Below are positions 6,812 to 13,439 of a DNA stretch of 22,219 nt, piece by piece. Source of the stretch: a virus; the IMG/VR virus record IMGVR_UViG_3300035660_000092, positions 1 to 22,219 of that record. One strand, 5' to 3'. Every line of letters begins with the position of its first letter. Position 1 is the first letter of the stretch. The notes beneath the pieces are model-generated. The model made no database searches and was not told where the DNA came from. It was given only the letters and a program-made list of their open reading frames with translations. The translations under genes were made by a program, and so were the position numbers.

Positions 6812-7189
6812 TTGGTTACTGTACTGCCGAGCGAGGTCCGTGAACGTATCAATGTTTCCGCAGCTGATGCGCCTGATGACGTCGTGAATAGGTTTATCAC
6901 GGCTGCCGGAGTCACCGTTGAAGTCGAGATCGGCGAGATAGTCGATCCCACAAATTGCTCTAAGGCTCAGGCTGAGGCTATTCGCAACCTTGCAGCAATA
7001 TACTGCGCTTGCAGGATCACGGGAGGCTCAGCTCAGGGCCTAAGCTTCCGTGTTGGTGATTTGGCTGTCAACGAATCCAGCAGCTCCAGTTCTGGCCTCA
7101 GTGGCGGCAACCTTCAGTTTCTGCTTGATCAAGCTCTGAAAATTATCGAGAGTTTGAAGGGACCGCAGTTCAGGGTGGTGAACGCCTAG
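6812..7189 (+). CDS. Head-tail connector protein (HK97 gp6-like)
   Basis: 125 residues from a TTG; there is no ATG or GTG in a better position, and the preceding 90 nt are non-coding. The protein is mostly helical: LPSEVRERINVSAADAPDDV, then VVNRFITAAGVTVE, and SKAQAEAIRNLAAIYCACRI. Then come a Ser-rich loop and a final helix, LQFLLDQALKIIESLKG. The helical bundle with a P-E-VR-R start and a middle LAAIYAC helix is typical of gp6/gp15-type adaptor proteins, which form the ring under the portal. The order portal, capsid, connector, closure is conserved in siphoviruses. The next gene begins one base after the stop. Confidence 0.6.
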   Translation: MVTVLPSEVRERINVSAADAPDDVVNRFITAAGVTVEVEIGEIVDPTNCSKAQAEAIRNLAAIYCACRITGGSAQGLSFRVGDLAVNESSSSSSGLSGGNLQFLLDQALKIIESLKGPQFRVVNA

Positions 7190-7190
7190 C

Positions 7191-8813
7191 ATGGGCACCG
7201 TTCCGAGCGTCTATTACGAGTACATAATGCACTATGCGCCTTGGTTTTATGTCTTGACTACGGCGATGGCTGCGGACCCGCCAGGAGGACAAAAAGACAT
7301 TCTCGTCACAGATGGTATGCAATTCTCTGCCAACATGCCAGCAGAAATTAAGGATTCCGCTCACAGCGAATGGAACGAGGTTGATTCGGTTCTTGGCAAC
7401 GTTGTTACCATGAAAAACAATCTAGCCTACACTTATTATGTCGCAAAAGGAGGCACTGTGGATCACCCGGATATCAGTTTCATGAAAGGTGCTTTTCCGG
7501 CTGCTTTTGCCATCGAATTCTTGTATGAAGCCTATTCCGCATCTCAGTATTTACTCCTGCAGGCCACGATTCTCGCGAAGATCGTAGAGCTCACCGATTG
7601 GCTCTTGACTCAGCAGTGCACAGATCCAGCGCGGAAGGCGTATGGCGGGTTTGCTTCAGCTGACGGCGGGACAGAGTTTTACGCGATTGACGCGGGTCGT
7701 GTGATTCCTGCTCTGCTTAAGGCTTATGCTCTTGTCGGGACGAGCGGATATCTTGATGCCGCTAAGCTTGCGGGCTACACTTTTTTGTATACCATGCAGC
7801 ATGAACCCTCAAACTTGGGGATTCATGATAGGTACTATGGTGGCTTCGCTACGAAAGTGACCATTGCAGACGCTTGGGACGTGACCATGAGCGTCGAAAA
7901 TCTGTATTGTTTGATTGGCTTGAAAATGCTGGCTAATACTTACGATGTGGCTAATGCCTCGCGGTATATCGCGATGATGGCTGATGCTTCCGACTTTCTG
8001 CGTGACGGTTTCGAACAGATCTACCTCTACTACAGTCCGCCGCCTTCTGGTCTTGGTCGATGGTGGCGTGTGGGTCTACAAGACACTGAGATCTATGACG
8101 ATCCCGTGAGTTTTGCGCTCTTGGGCTTGTACATTTATGAGGCTTGGAGCCTGACATGCCAGCGCGTCTACAACTTTCTTCAAGCAATTCGCGCTAGTGG
8201 CCAATATCCTGCCTACTGGCCCGAAATTTGCTGGCCCGGTTACGTCGATGTGATTAGTCGATTCCCGGCTTGTGCATACTATGACGCGATCACGACTGGG
8301 ATTCTGGGAAAAATCCGACAGGAACGAGACCCGCCAAGCTGCAAACTCGCCCATCAAGTCGTTGAAAAGTACGCAGATGAATTCATGTACTGGGGACCAA
8401 TTTTTAGCGATTACAGCCCGATAACGGGTCAGAAAGCGATGGCTAACGTCACCTGGCTCGCAAGAATGTTTCTCAATTACGAGGAGCCTCTCACTCGGTT
8501 CACGAGGATTTTGAATAGCAAGGGCGAGGCTGTGCTCTTGTATCCCGTGCGGCAAGCGGTTGAAACCGTATCATACGGCGAGCCCTTAGACATTTTTGCG
8601 GTTGTTTCGCCCGTGCGGGTTGAAGAGGTCTTGCTCGAGGCGGGATATCTCTTGAACGACTATCTAGCGTTTTACACGTTTGTGCCGGTGCGCAACCATG
8701 ATAAAATCAGGCGAAAAGGCGAGGACTACGAAATTCAGACGTTGCAGGCCTTCACCTACGAGAATCAGACCATCTATTTCAAATCGATTGCTAGGAGGTT
8801 GGTTGCTACCTAA
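7191..8813 (+). CDS. Fusion: alpha/alpha-toroid (glycosidase-like) domain plus head-closure domain
   Basis: 540 residues. Residues about 100-430 have the repeated helix-pair pattern of alpha/alpha-toroid enzymes (six-hairpin glycosidases, terpenoid-cyclase-like lyases): AIDAGRVIPALLKAYALVG with a following YLDAA helix, SVENLYCLIGLKMLANTYD, and PVSFALLGLYIYEAWS. Between the helices are aromatic and acidic loops (KAYGGFASADGGTEFY, HDRYYGGFATK, DTEIYDDP) that could form a sugar-binding cleft. Residues about 432-540 are different. TRFTRILNSKGEAVLLYPV, GEPLDIFAVVSPVRVEEVLL and a terminal RNHDKIRRKGEDYEIQTLQA have the small beta-barrel pattern of phage head-closure/stopper proteins. That matches the gene's place directly after the connector. 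So a conserved neck protein carries a large, probably glycan-active, N-terminal domain. Catalytic residues cannot be assigned from sequence alone. Confidence 0.6.
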   Translation: MGTVPSVYYEYIMHYAPWFYVLTTAMAADPPGGQKDILVTDGMQFSANMPAEIKDSAHSEWNEVDSVLGNVVTMKNNLAYTYYVAKGGTVDHPDISFMKGAFPAAFAIEFLYEAYSASQYLLLQATILAKIVELTDWLLTQQCTDPARKAYGGFASADGGTEFYAIDAGRVIPALLKAYALVGTSGYLDAAKLAGYTFLYTMQHEPSNLGIHDRYYGGFATKVTIADAWDVTMSVENLYCLIGLKMLANTYDVANASRYIAMMADASDFLRDGFEQIYLYYSPPPSGLGRWWRVGLQDTEIYDDPVSFALLGLYIYEAWSLTCQRVYNFLQAIRASGQYPAYWPEICWPGYVDVISRFPACAYYDAITTGILGKIRQERDPPSCKLAHQVVEKYADEFMYWGPIFSDYSPITGQKAMANVTWLARMFLNYEEPLTRFTRILNSKGEAVLLYPVRQAVETVSYGEPLDIFAVVSPVRVEEVLLEAGYLLNDYLAFYTFVPVRNHDKIRRKGEDYEIQTLQAFTYENQTIYFKSIARRLVAT

Positions 8814-9898
8814 TGGTCCGTAACTGGAAGCTAGTACCGCCCAAGCTCAGAAAGGGGTCGTGGAATAGTCTCATCAACGATTTCGTCGAGCTCTCACCCG
8901 TATACGTGCAGAAAAACAACGGCGAAGACCTACTACAAACGGTTGCAGCCGATTATCCCGAGCGAAAAATAAAGATTCCCCCCGGAACCTTTATAGTCGA
9001 TGAACCGCTCTGTCCCGTCGGAACCGACGATGAAGAAGCAACGATTTTAGGCACAAAAGAAGGCATTATTGAGGGTTGCGGCGAAAGAACTATAATAAAA
9101 GCTGCTGCAGGTGTGAGTCCAACCGTAAAGTACGCGCACTATCACGGCCACGGAACATACGCGCAAAGCCGCCCCGTCTTGCGAGATCTCTGCATAGACG
9201 CAAATGGAAACCAAGACTGCCTTGAGCTTGACAATGTCAAGCATGGCGAGTTTAAACACTTGCTGCTCAAGAATTTTACAAGATATGGGCATCACTCACT
9301 AGGATACTCAACGACAACCAGCGGTCATAGCTACTGGAATCTACTGCGAGATGTCAGGGTTTCCACCGGAGCTTGTACCGCTGCCCTATGCGCTGAAAAA
9401 AACGCGATTGACAACTTTTATGAACACATCTGGGGAACGGCGAACGGCATCGGTTTTCTATGCAAAGGAGACGGAGGGCACATTCTGAGGGACCTATGGC
9501 TTGTTGATGTAATCAACGAAATAAAGTTACACGCCATCGACGATGATATTTACGACATAACAATTCAGAACGCCCGTATCGACACCCCAACAGATCATGG
9601 TATTCTCATGGAACTAGACAACCACAGCATCAACCGCGTAAAAGTCCTATCGCCACACTTTTTCAAGATTCCCCTCGCGAAAGATAACTTCAACTTTGTT
9701 GGCTTCGCAGAGAAAGGCTTTGCACATTTGTTAATCGACGGTCCTGACGATGATACATCTGTGCCAAGATGGAACTATAACTGGAATGGCGTTGGCACAT
9801 TCCCAACGACAAATCAGATTCGCACCAATAAATTGACCCTCGGGTCAAGCGGGAAAAATAACAACGTTCCGGCGGGGTGCTTCACATGCGAGGCTTAA
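8813..9898 (+). CDS. Right-handed beta-helix (pectate-lyase-like) spike protein
   Basis: 361 residues. The ATG shares one base with the previous TAA. RKIKIPPGTFIVDEPLCPVG is the typical first coil of phage-type pectate-lyase-3 domains (Y-x-hydrophobic-PxGTF-hydrophobic). It is followed by ATILGTKEGIIEGCGERTII and PVLRDLCIDANGNQDCLELD. Short repeating strands continue (WNLLRDVRVSTGACTAALCA, DDIYDITIQNARID, NHSINRVKVLS), as expected for stacked beta-helix coils. Virion proteins with this fold bind or cleave cell-surface polysaccharides. It lies between the head-closure and tail-completion genes, so it may be mounted on the neck rather than the tail tip. Active-site residues are not identifiable by eye. 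Confidence 0.62.
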   Translation: MVRNWKLVPPKLRKGSWNSLINDFVELSPVYVQKNNGEDLLQTVAADYPERKIKIPPGTFIVDEPLCPVGTDDEEATILGTKEGIIEGCGERTIIKAAAGVSPTVKYAHYHGHGTYAQSRPVLRDLCIDANGNQDCLELDNVKHGEFKHLLLKNFTRYGHHSLGYSTTTSGHSYWNLLRDVRVSTGACTAALCAEKNAIDNFYEHIWGTANGIGFLCKGDGGHILRDLWLVDVINEIKLHAIDDDIYDITIQNARIDTPTDHGILMELDNHSINRVKVLSPHFFKIPLAKDNFNFVGFAEKGFAHLLIDGPDDDTSVPRWNYNWNGVGTFPTTNQIRTNKLTLGSSGKNNNVPAGCFTCEA

Positions 9899-9902
9899 TG
9901 CC

Positions 9903-10967
9903 ATGCCAGACTACACGTATGTTGGTGACTTCGATGGAGAAGATTTTGATGCGGAGGACTTTTGGGTGAGCGCTGAGCTTGAGGATCCTGTTGCGACTCT
10001 TCTGCGGTTGATTACCTCGAGGATTCGTGTGGTAAAGGATAGCGGTTCGGTTGCCAGCATTTTGGCTACTGAGGCAGCCTACGATCGGGAGCTGTTGAAG
10101 GAGTATGATGCTCAAATCACGCTCGCTCTCGACCCGAATGTCGGAGTTCTGGACCAGAAACTCGAGCTCTCGGGACGTCTGAGACGCAGGTACATGGGCT
10201 TCAAGTGCAGTATCCATGCTGTGGATAAGTCAGCTCCTGGCAGTGATTCGGCCAGAGTAATGCGGAACAAAGTGACTGCACAGATCGAGGCTATTATACG
10301 AGAAAACCGAAACCTGCCCTATCAAACCGTCTACAACTTCAGTGGGCTCGGATATCCGAGTGGAGACCCTCACAAGGCCTTTGCTGCAGGTGCAGTAACT
10401 GACCTTGCGCCGTCGAGCACGTCGTGGGCTGAACTCTCCGTAGCGAATTATCAGAAAATCTGGTCCAGCGACGACGTTAGACACTCGAAAAGCACGACCG
10501 TGAGCGGTGAGTATGCTTTGATGCTTTTCAGGTTCAAGATCCAGCCTCGAGAGGCCTGTGTCAAGAAAGTTGTTATCAGCTTTGAGGGTTATGGCCTCTC
10601 CCCGAACGGCAACGGCGTACGGATGAAACTCTGGAATCACGAGTCTTCAGTTTGGGAACAGGAGCAATGGAACATTTGGGGCTCGGACATGACCCTAATA
10701 ATTACGCTGACGTCGGAGAGCGTGGATTACATCGACTCAAACGGCTACCTTTACGTTCTGGTCAAAACGCGGACCGCAAGCAACGGCGTCGATCCCGCGG
10801 TGCTATACTGCGATTTCGTTGAGTGCACGGTCCAGGTTTATGGGATCTCCCATGTTGACGTCATCACTTATCGAAACACCGAGGTGACCGATGTGAAGCC
10901 ACACGTTTTCCAGACCGAGTTTCTGCTGAAAGGCTGGCTTTTCGAAACAATCTCAGGAGCATTCTAG
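9903..10967 (+). CDS. Tail-completion/terminator-like protein with inserted beta-sandwich
   Basis: 354 residues. The N-terminal tip is acidic (GDFDGEDFDAEDF). Residues 28-145 have the pattern of tail-completion proteins: ATLLRLITSRIRVVKDSGS, then YDAQITLALDP and KLELSGRLRRRYMGFKCSIH, a helix RVMRNKVTAQIEAIIREN and NLPYQTVYNFSG. The last 35 residues (VDVITYRNTEV, FQTEFLLKGWLFETI) look like the end of that same fold. Residues about 165-312 break it with a beta-sandwich-like block: YALMLFRFKI, VKKVVISFEGYG, GVRMKLWNHESSVWE, MTLIITLTSE and YLYVLVKTRT. This resembles carbohydrate-binding jelly rolls. The gene's place just before the tail tube gene supports a neck or tail-terminator role. Confidence 0.55.
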   Translation: MPDYTYVGDFDGEDFDAEDFWVSAELEDPVATLLRLITSRIRVVKDSGSVASILATEAAYDRELLKEYDAQITLALDPNVGVLDQKLELSGRLRRRYMGFKCSIHAVDKSAPGSDSARVMRNKVTAQIEAIIRENRNLPYQTVYNFSGLGYPSGDPHKAFAAGAVTDLAPSSTSWAELSVANYQKIWSSDDVRHSKSTTVSGEYALMLFRFKIQPREACVKKVVISFEGYGLSPNGNGVRMKLWNHESSVWEQEQWNIWGSDMTLIITLTSESVDYIDSNGYLYVLVKTRTASNGVDPAVLYCDFVECTVQVYGISHVDVITYRNTEVTDVKPHVFQTEFLLKGWLFETISGAF

Positions 10968-10986
10968 TCATGGAGTTGACATAAAA

Positions 10987-11853
10987 ATGGTTGAAACATA
11001 TGGAGTGGACGAAGAGCGGTTCTATTTCGTGACCGAAAACGTGCTTGGAACTGTGCCGACGAATCCGGCGATGCTCAGCGTGCCCACTGATCCCATTGAC
11101 CCGGGTTTCGACCCGGGCAACTTGAAGTTGAGAGGACCCGGAAGTTATGATCTGCAAGCGATAAAAAAGGGTCTTCGGAAGCCCAGCTTGAAGATAGGTT
11201 ATGCGTTGCCCTCCGATGCGCCGATTGAGCTTTTGCAGTGGGCGAAAATGGATCTGGACAAGAGCCTCAGTTGCCAAGTAATATACTACAAGGGACTTTT
11301 TGCGTCTGCCTCGGACATTCTATCCCTACTATATAAGGGGATGCGAATCAGCAAAGTGTCGGTCCAGTGTGGCATCGAAGACGTAATCAAAGCGACAATG
11401 GAGCTTGAGGGGCAGGATCTTGAGACTGGAACCGCGAAGATTTCAGGAGCAAGCTATGCAGACCACTCGGGAGCGGTGCCCTTCCACGAGAGCTACGTAA
11501 AGAAGGCCACGAGCACACTGGAACGTGTGATTGATTGGAAATTCGATATCCTAAACCACCCGAGAAGGGTTCCCGTCATTCGCAGCACAAACGGACACCT
11601 TGCGAAGTACATTCCATTTGGCACTAGGGACTTGTCCGGTGAACTGGCTTTTGAGTTCGAAAGTAAGGAAGAGCTGGATGAGGCTCTAGCCGATGCGGAG
11701 TTTACTCTGGAATTCGGGCTAGGTGGCACGTGCAAGGCGGTTTTCACTGCATGCAAATGGGATACCATAACTCACACGAAATGGTTGGAAGACCTGATCT
11801 GCTGCAAGGCCCCGTTTGTCGCCAAGGGCCCTGTAGCGATCAGTGCCAGTTAG
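10987..11853 (+). CDS. Tail tube protein
   Basis: 288 residues from the ATG at 10987. The start GVDEERFYFVTENVLGTVP followed by NPAMLSVPTDPIDPGFDPGN and KGLRKPSLKIGYALPSDA is characteristic of archaeal and phage siphovirus tail-tube proteins. After it come alternating strands: SLSCQVIYYKGLF, MRISKVSVQCGIEDVIKATM and RDLSGELAFEFESKEELDEA. Subunits stack as hexameric rings to form the tail lumen. There is a single such gene and no sheath protein nearby, so the tail is probably non-contractile. Order with the tail-assembly chaperone and tape measure agrees. Confidence 0.72.
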   Translation: MVETYGVDEERFYFVTENVLGTVPTNPAMLSVPTDPIDPGFDPGNLKLRGPGSYDLQAIKKGLRKPSLKIGYALPSDAPIELLQWAKMDLDKSLSCQVIYYKGLFASASDILSLLYKGMRISKVSVQCGIEDVIKATMELEGQDLETGTAKISGASYADHSGAVPFHESYVKKATSTLERVIDWKFDILNHPRRVPVIRSTNGHLAKYIPFGTRDLSGELAFEFESKEELDEALADAEFTLEFGLGGTCKAVFTACKWDTITHTKWLEDLICCKAPFVAKGPVAISAS

Positions 11854-11867
11854 GAGGCTTGTGTCAC

Positions 11868-12002
11868 ATGGCGAGATTGTGCGCGATTTGTCTGGAGATT
11901 CGGATGCGACTGGCGAAGATGCCGCCGTGGAAGCGGAAAATCTTCCTAGACGACCTGCAGATTGCCGCTAGGAATCGCCTGAAGGTTCTGGAGGCTGCAT
12001 AA
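11868..12002 (+). CDS. 44-residue basic protein between tail tube and chaperone genes
   Basis: A short frame with a good ribosome site (GGAGG at 11853-11857, 10 nt before the ATG). The product begins MARLCAICLEIRMRLAKMPP, has one CxxC pair, then a basic amphipathic helix ending RNRLKVLEAA. It ends two bases before the next ATG, and the tight packing supports real translation. One CxxC could coordinate metal only as a dimer. I do not recognise the family. A small tail-assembly accessory protein is a possible role, on position alone. Confidence 0.5.
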   Translation: MARLCAICLEIRMRLAKMPPWKRKIFLDDLQIAARNRLKVLEAA

Positions 12003-12003
12003 A

Positions 12004-12468
12004 ATGAAGACGGAATGTTTGGAGATTGATGAGAGATTCGGGAAAGAATATCAGGGCAGCTACGTGTTCCGAGAGATCACGTGGGCTAAGCGGAACCGCA
12101 TCATTCAGAAGCACACCAAGTACAGCAAGGCCAGCGGCGAAGTTGAAAGCAGCGACTTCATAGCCATCCAAGCAGAGACCATCTGGGCATCGCTCCAAAA
12201 ACAACCAGAAACCAAACCCGTATCACTTGAAAGGCTTCTAGGCGAGGATATCGGGATCCCGATAGATCTCGGTGAATTGTTCTCAAAAGTCGCGAACAAA
12301 CTCAATGGCATGAGCCACGAGGATCTCCGTTTTTTACTCGAGCAGCTCGACGAGGAAAGCCGCACCCGGCTCTTTCAGAGTTTCGGCTTTGTCAAACCTT
12401 CGGATGGACCCCAACCCAGCTTGGAAACCAGCCAGCCCGAACAATCCAAGAATTCTGTGTCATCCTAA
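12004..12468 (+). CDS. Tail assembly chaperone, short form (gpG-like)
   Basis: 154 residues. GGAGG at 11990-11994 serves the ATG. The protein starts with a small beta part (CLEIDERFGKEYQGSYVFRE) and becomes helical: EITWAKRNRIIQKHTKY, then SSDFIAIQAETIWASLQKQP and MSHEDLRFLLEQLDEESRTR. The end is low-complexity (DGPQPSLETSQPEQSKNS). This composition, and a place between the tail tube and tape measure genes, is typical of the first chaperone that coats the tape measure during assembly. As in lambda G/GT, a second frame overlaps its 3' end and is reached by a -1 shift (next feature). Sequence identity to G itself is not evident, so context carries most of the call. Confidence 0.6.
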   Translation: MKTECLEIDERFGKEYQGSYVFREITWAKRNRIIQKHTKYSKASGEVESSDFIAIQAETIWASLQKQPETKPVSLERLLGEDIGIPIDLGELFSKVANKLNGMSHEDLRFLLEQLDEESRTRLFQSFGFVKPSDGPQPSLETSQPEQSKNSVSS

Positions 12469-12539
12469 ACGTGATGGACCAGATGGCGGAAGAAGAAAGG
12501 GCAAGAGCGGAGAAAGAGGCGAAAAAACATGGCCGTTGA
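12336..12539 (+). CDS. -1 frameshifted extension of the tail assembly chaperone (gpT-like part)
   Basis: The -1 frame is open across the end of the short form and continues to TGA at 12537-12539. It encodes a protein-like stretch: CQTFGWTPTQLGNQPARTIQ, followed by EFCVILNVMDQMAEEERARA and a basic end, EKEAKKHGR. FGWTPxxL followed by a helix and a charged tail is what T-type extensions look like. No ATG, GTG or TTG opens the protein-like part before GTG 12471, so a frameshift is needed. T_TTT_TTA at 12330-12336 is the only canonical in-phase heptamer I found in the overlap, and gives a 178-residue fusion. The first about 18 codons after it are Arg-rich and less convincing, so a slip nearer 12390 at a non-canonical site remains possible. 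Confidence 0.5.
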   Translation, partial: TRAARRGKPHPALSEFRLCQTFGWTPTQLGNQPARTIQEFCVILNVMDQMAEEERARAEKEAKKHGR

Positions 12540-12900
12540 AGTAACCTGCGACGTGGAAGGCATGGAGGAATTCCAAGCGGCGATGCAGAGGTTTGACGCT
12601 GCAATGCAGAACCAAGTATACCGCTTTTTGGCTAGCTGGGCTGCCGACGTGAAGGCTGCTGCAATGCGAAATGCTCGAGTTAGATCGGGATATCTGCGCA
12701 GTAAGATCTACGCTACGATAAAAGAGTGGGTTGCTGAGTTGGGTGCTGATACCACTTACGCGTTCTTCATCGAGTTCGGTACCAGGTACATGCAGGCTCA
12801 TCCGTACTTGTGGCCTGCGATTCAGGAGTACCTTCCGAGCCTTGAAATGAACATCATTGGAGCCTTGGAACAGGCGAAATCGGAGGCTGGCTTATCATGA
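12529..12900 (+). CDS. HK97 gp10-like tail/neck completion protein
   Basis: 123 residues, starting 11 nt inside the chaperone extension. It starts VEVTCDVEGMEEFQAAMQRF. A helix with AADVKAAAMRNARVRSGYLR follows, then strands ending in DTTYAFFIEFGTRYMQAHPY and an LWPAI helix. V-RSGxLRxSI followed by Y-x-xFIEFGT-xMxAHPYLxPA is the signature of the HK97 gp10 family, involved in joining head and tail. In most siphoviruses this gene precedes the tail tube gene. Here it sits between the chaperone and the tape measure, which is an unusual position. It overlaps the next gene by 4 nt (ATGA). Confidence 0.72.
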   Translation: MAVEVTCDVEGMEEFQAAMQRFDAAMQNQVYRFLASWAADVKAAAMRNARVRSGYLRSKIYATIKEWVAELGADTTYAFFIEFGTRYMQAHPYLWPAIQEYLPSLEMNIIGALEQAKSEAGLS

Positions 12901-13439
12901 GTTTTCGTGAGATCGCTGTTACGATTCGCGCTATCAATAGGGCAAGTAGCGAGTTCGCCAGAATTCAGACCGATGCTGAGGCCTTGACCGCGCGGATAAA
13001 GAATATGGGTCTAGCGATCGCGGGGATAGGCGCGACTGGCGTCGCGATAGGGCACATTGCCCACGAGTTCGGCTTGTTGAACGATCAGCAGGCTCGCACT
13101 TTCACTTCCATTATGTCTGTCGTGACCGTTATGGGTATGTTCATGAATACATCTATCGGTGTAGCCATTGCACAGAAAGTGTACGCTGCTGCATGCTGGA
13201 TCGCCACAGCTGCTCAAAATGCGCTCAACATCAGCTACGCGACGTTTTTGGCACTGACTGGTGTCGGGATCGCTGTGATCGTGACGGCTGCCGCTGCTAT
13301 GTGGGCTTTCTCGTCAAGCATGAATGCCGCCACTTCGAGCGTTCAGAGTTTTAATTCGGCTGCTGCGGAGATTCCATCCCAAGGGCGCAACATTCAGCGT
13401 GCCGGCGAACTGGATCTGGCACGTCGTGGAGTCGAGTGA
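12897..13439 (+). CDS. Very short tape measure-like protein
   Basis: 180 residues. The start SFREIAVTIRAINRASSEFA then TDAEALTARIKNM is a typical tape-measure N terminus (a strand followed by a long helix). Three hydrophobic stretches follow: GLAIAGIGATGVAIGHIA (about 38-55), TFTSIMSVVTVMGMFM to about 100, and ALTGVGIAVIVTAAAAMWAF (about 118-137). They match the hydrophobic core of tape measures, including a LNISYATFLALTGVG-type turn. Typical tape measures have 600 or more residues. At about 0.15 nm per residue, this one would measure a tail of only about 27 nm. It is followed by the hub gene in a GTGA overlap, and I see no frameshift extension or second piece. Confidence 0.6.
   Translation: MSFREIAVTIRAINRASSEFARIQTDAEALTARIKNMGLAIAGIGATGVAIGHIAHEFGLLNDQQARTFTSIMSVVTVMGMFMNTSIGVAIAQKVYAAACWIATAAQNALNISYATFLALTGVGIAVIVTAAAAMWAFSSSMNAATSSVQSFNSAAAEIPSQGRNIQRAGELDLARRGVE

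Noticed and set aside
11325-11340. TATATAAGG-like sequence inside the tail tube gene (a similar one lies near 19403)
   Set aside because: They fall within well-supported coding sequence, with no gene start at a fitting distance.
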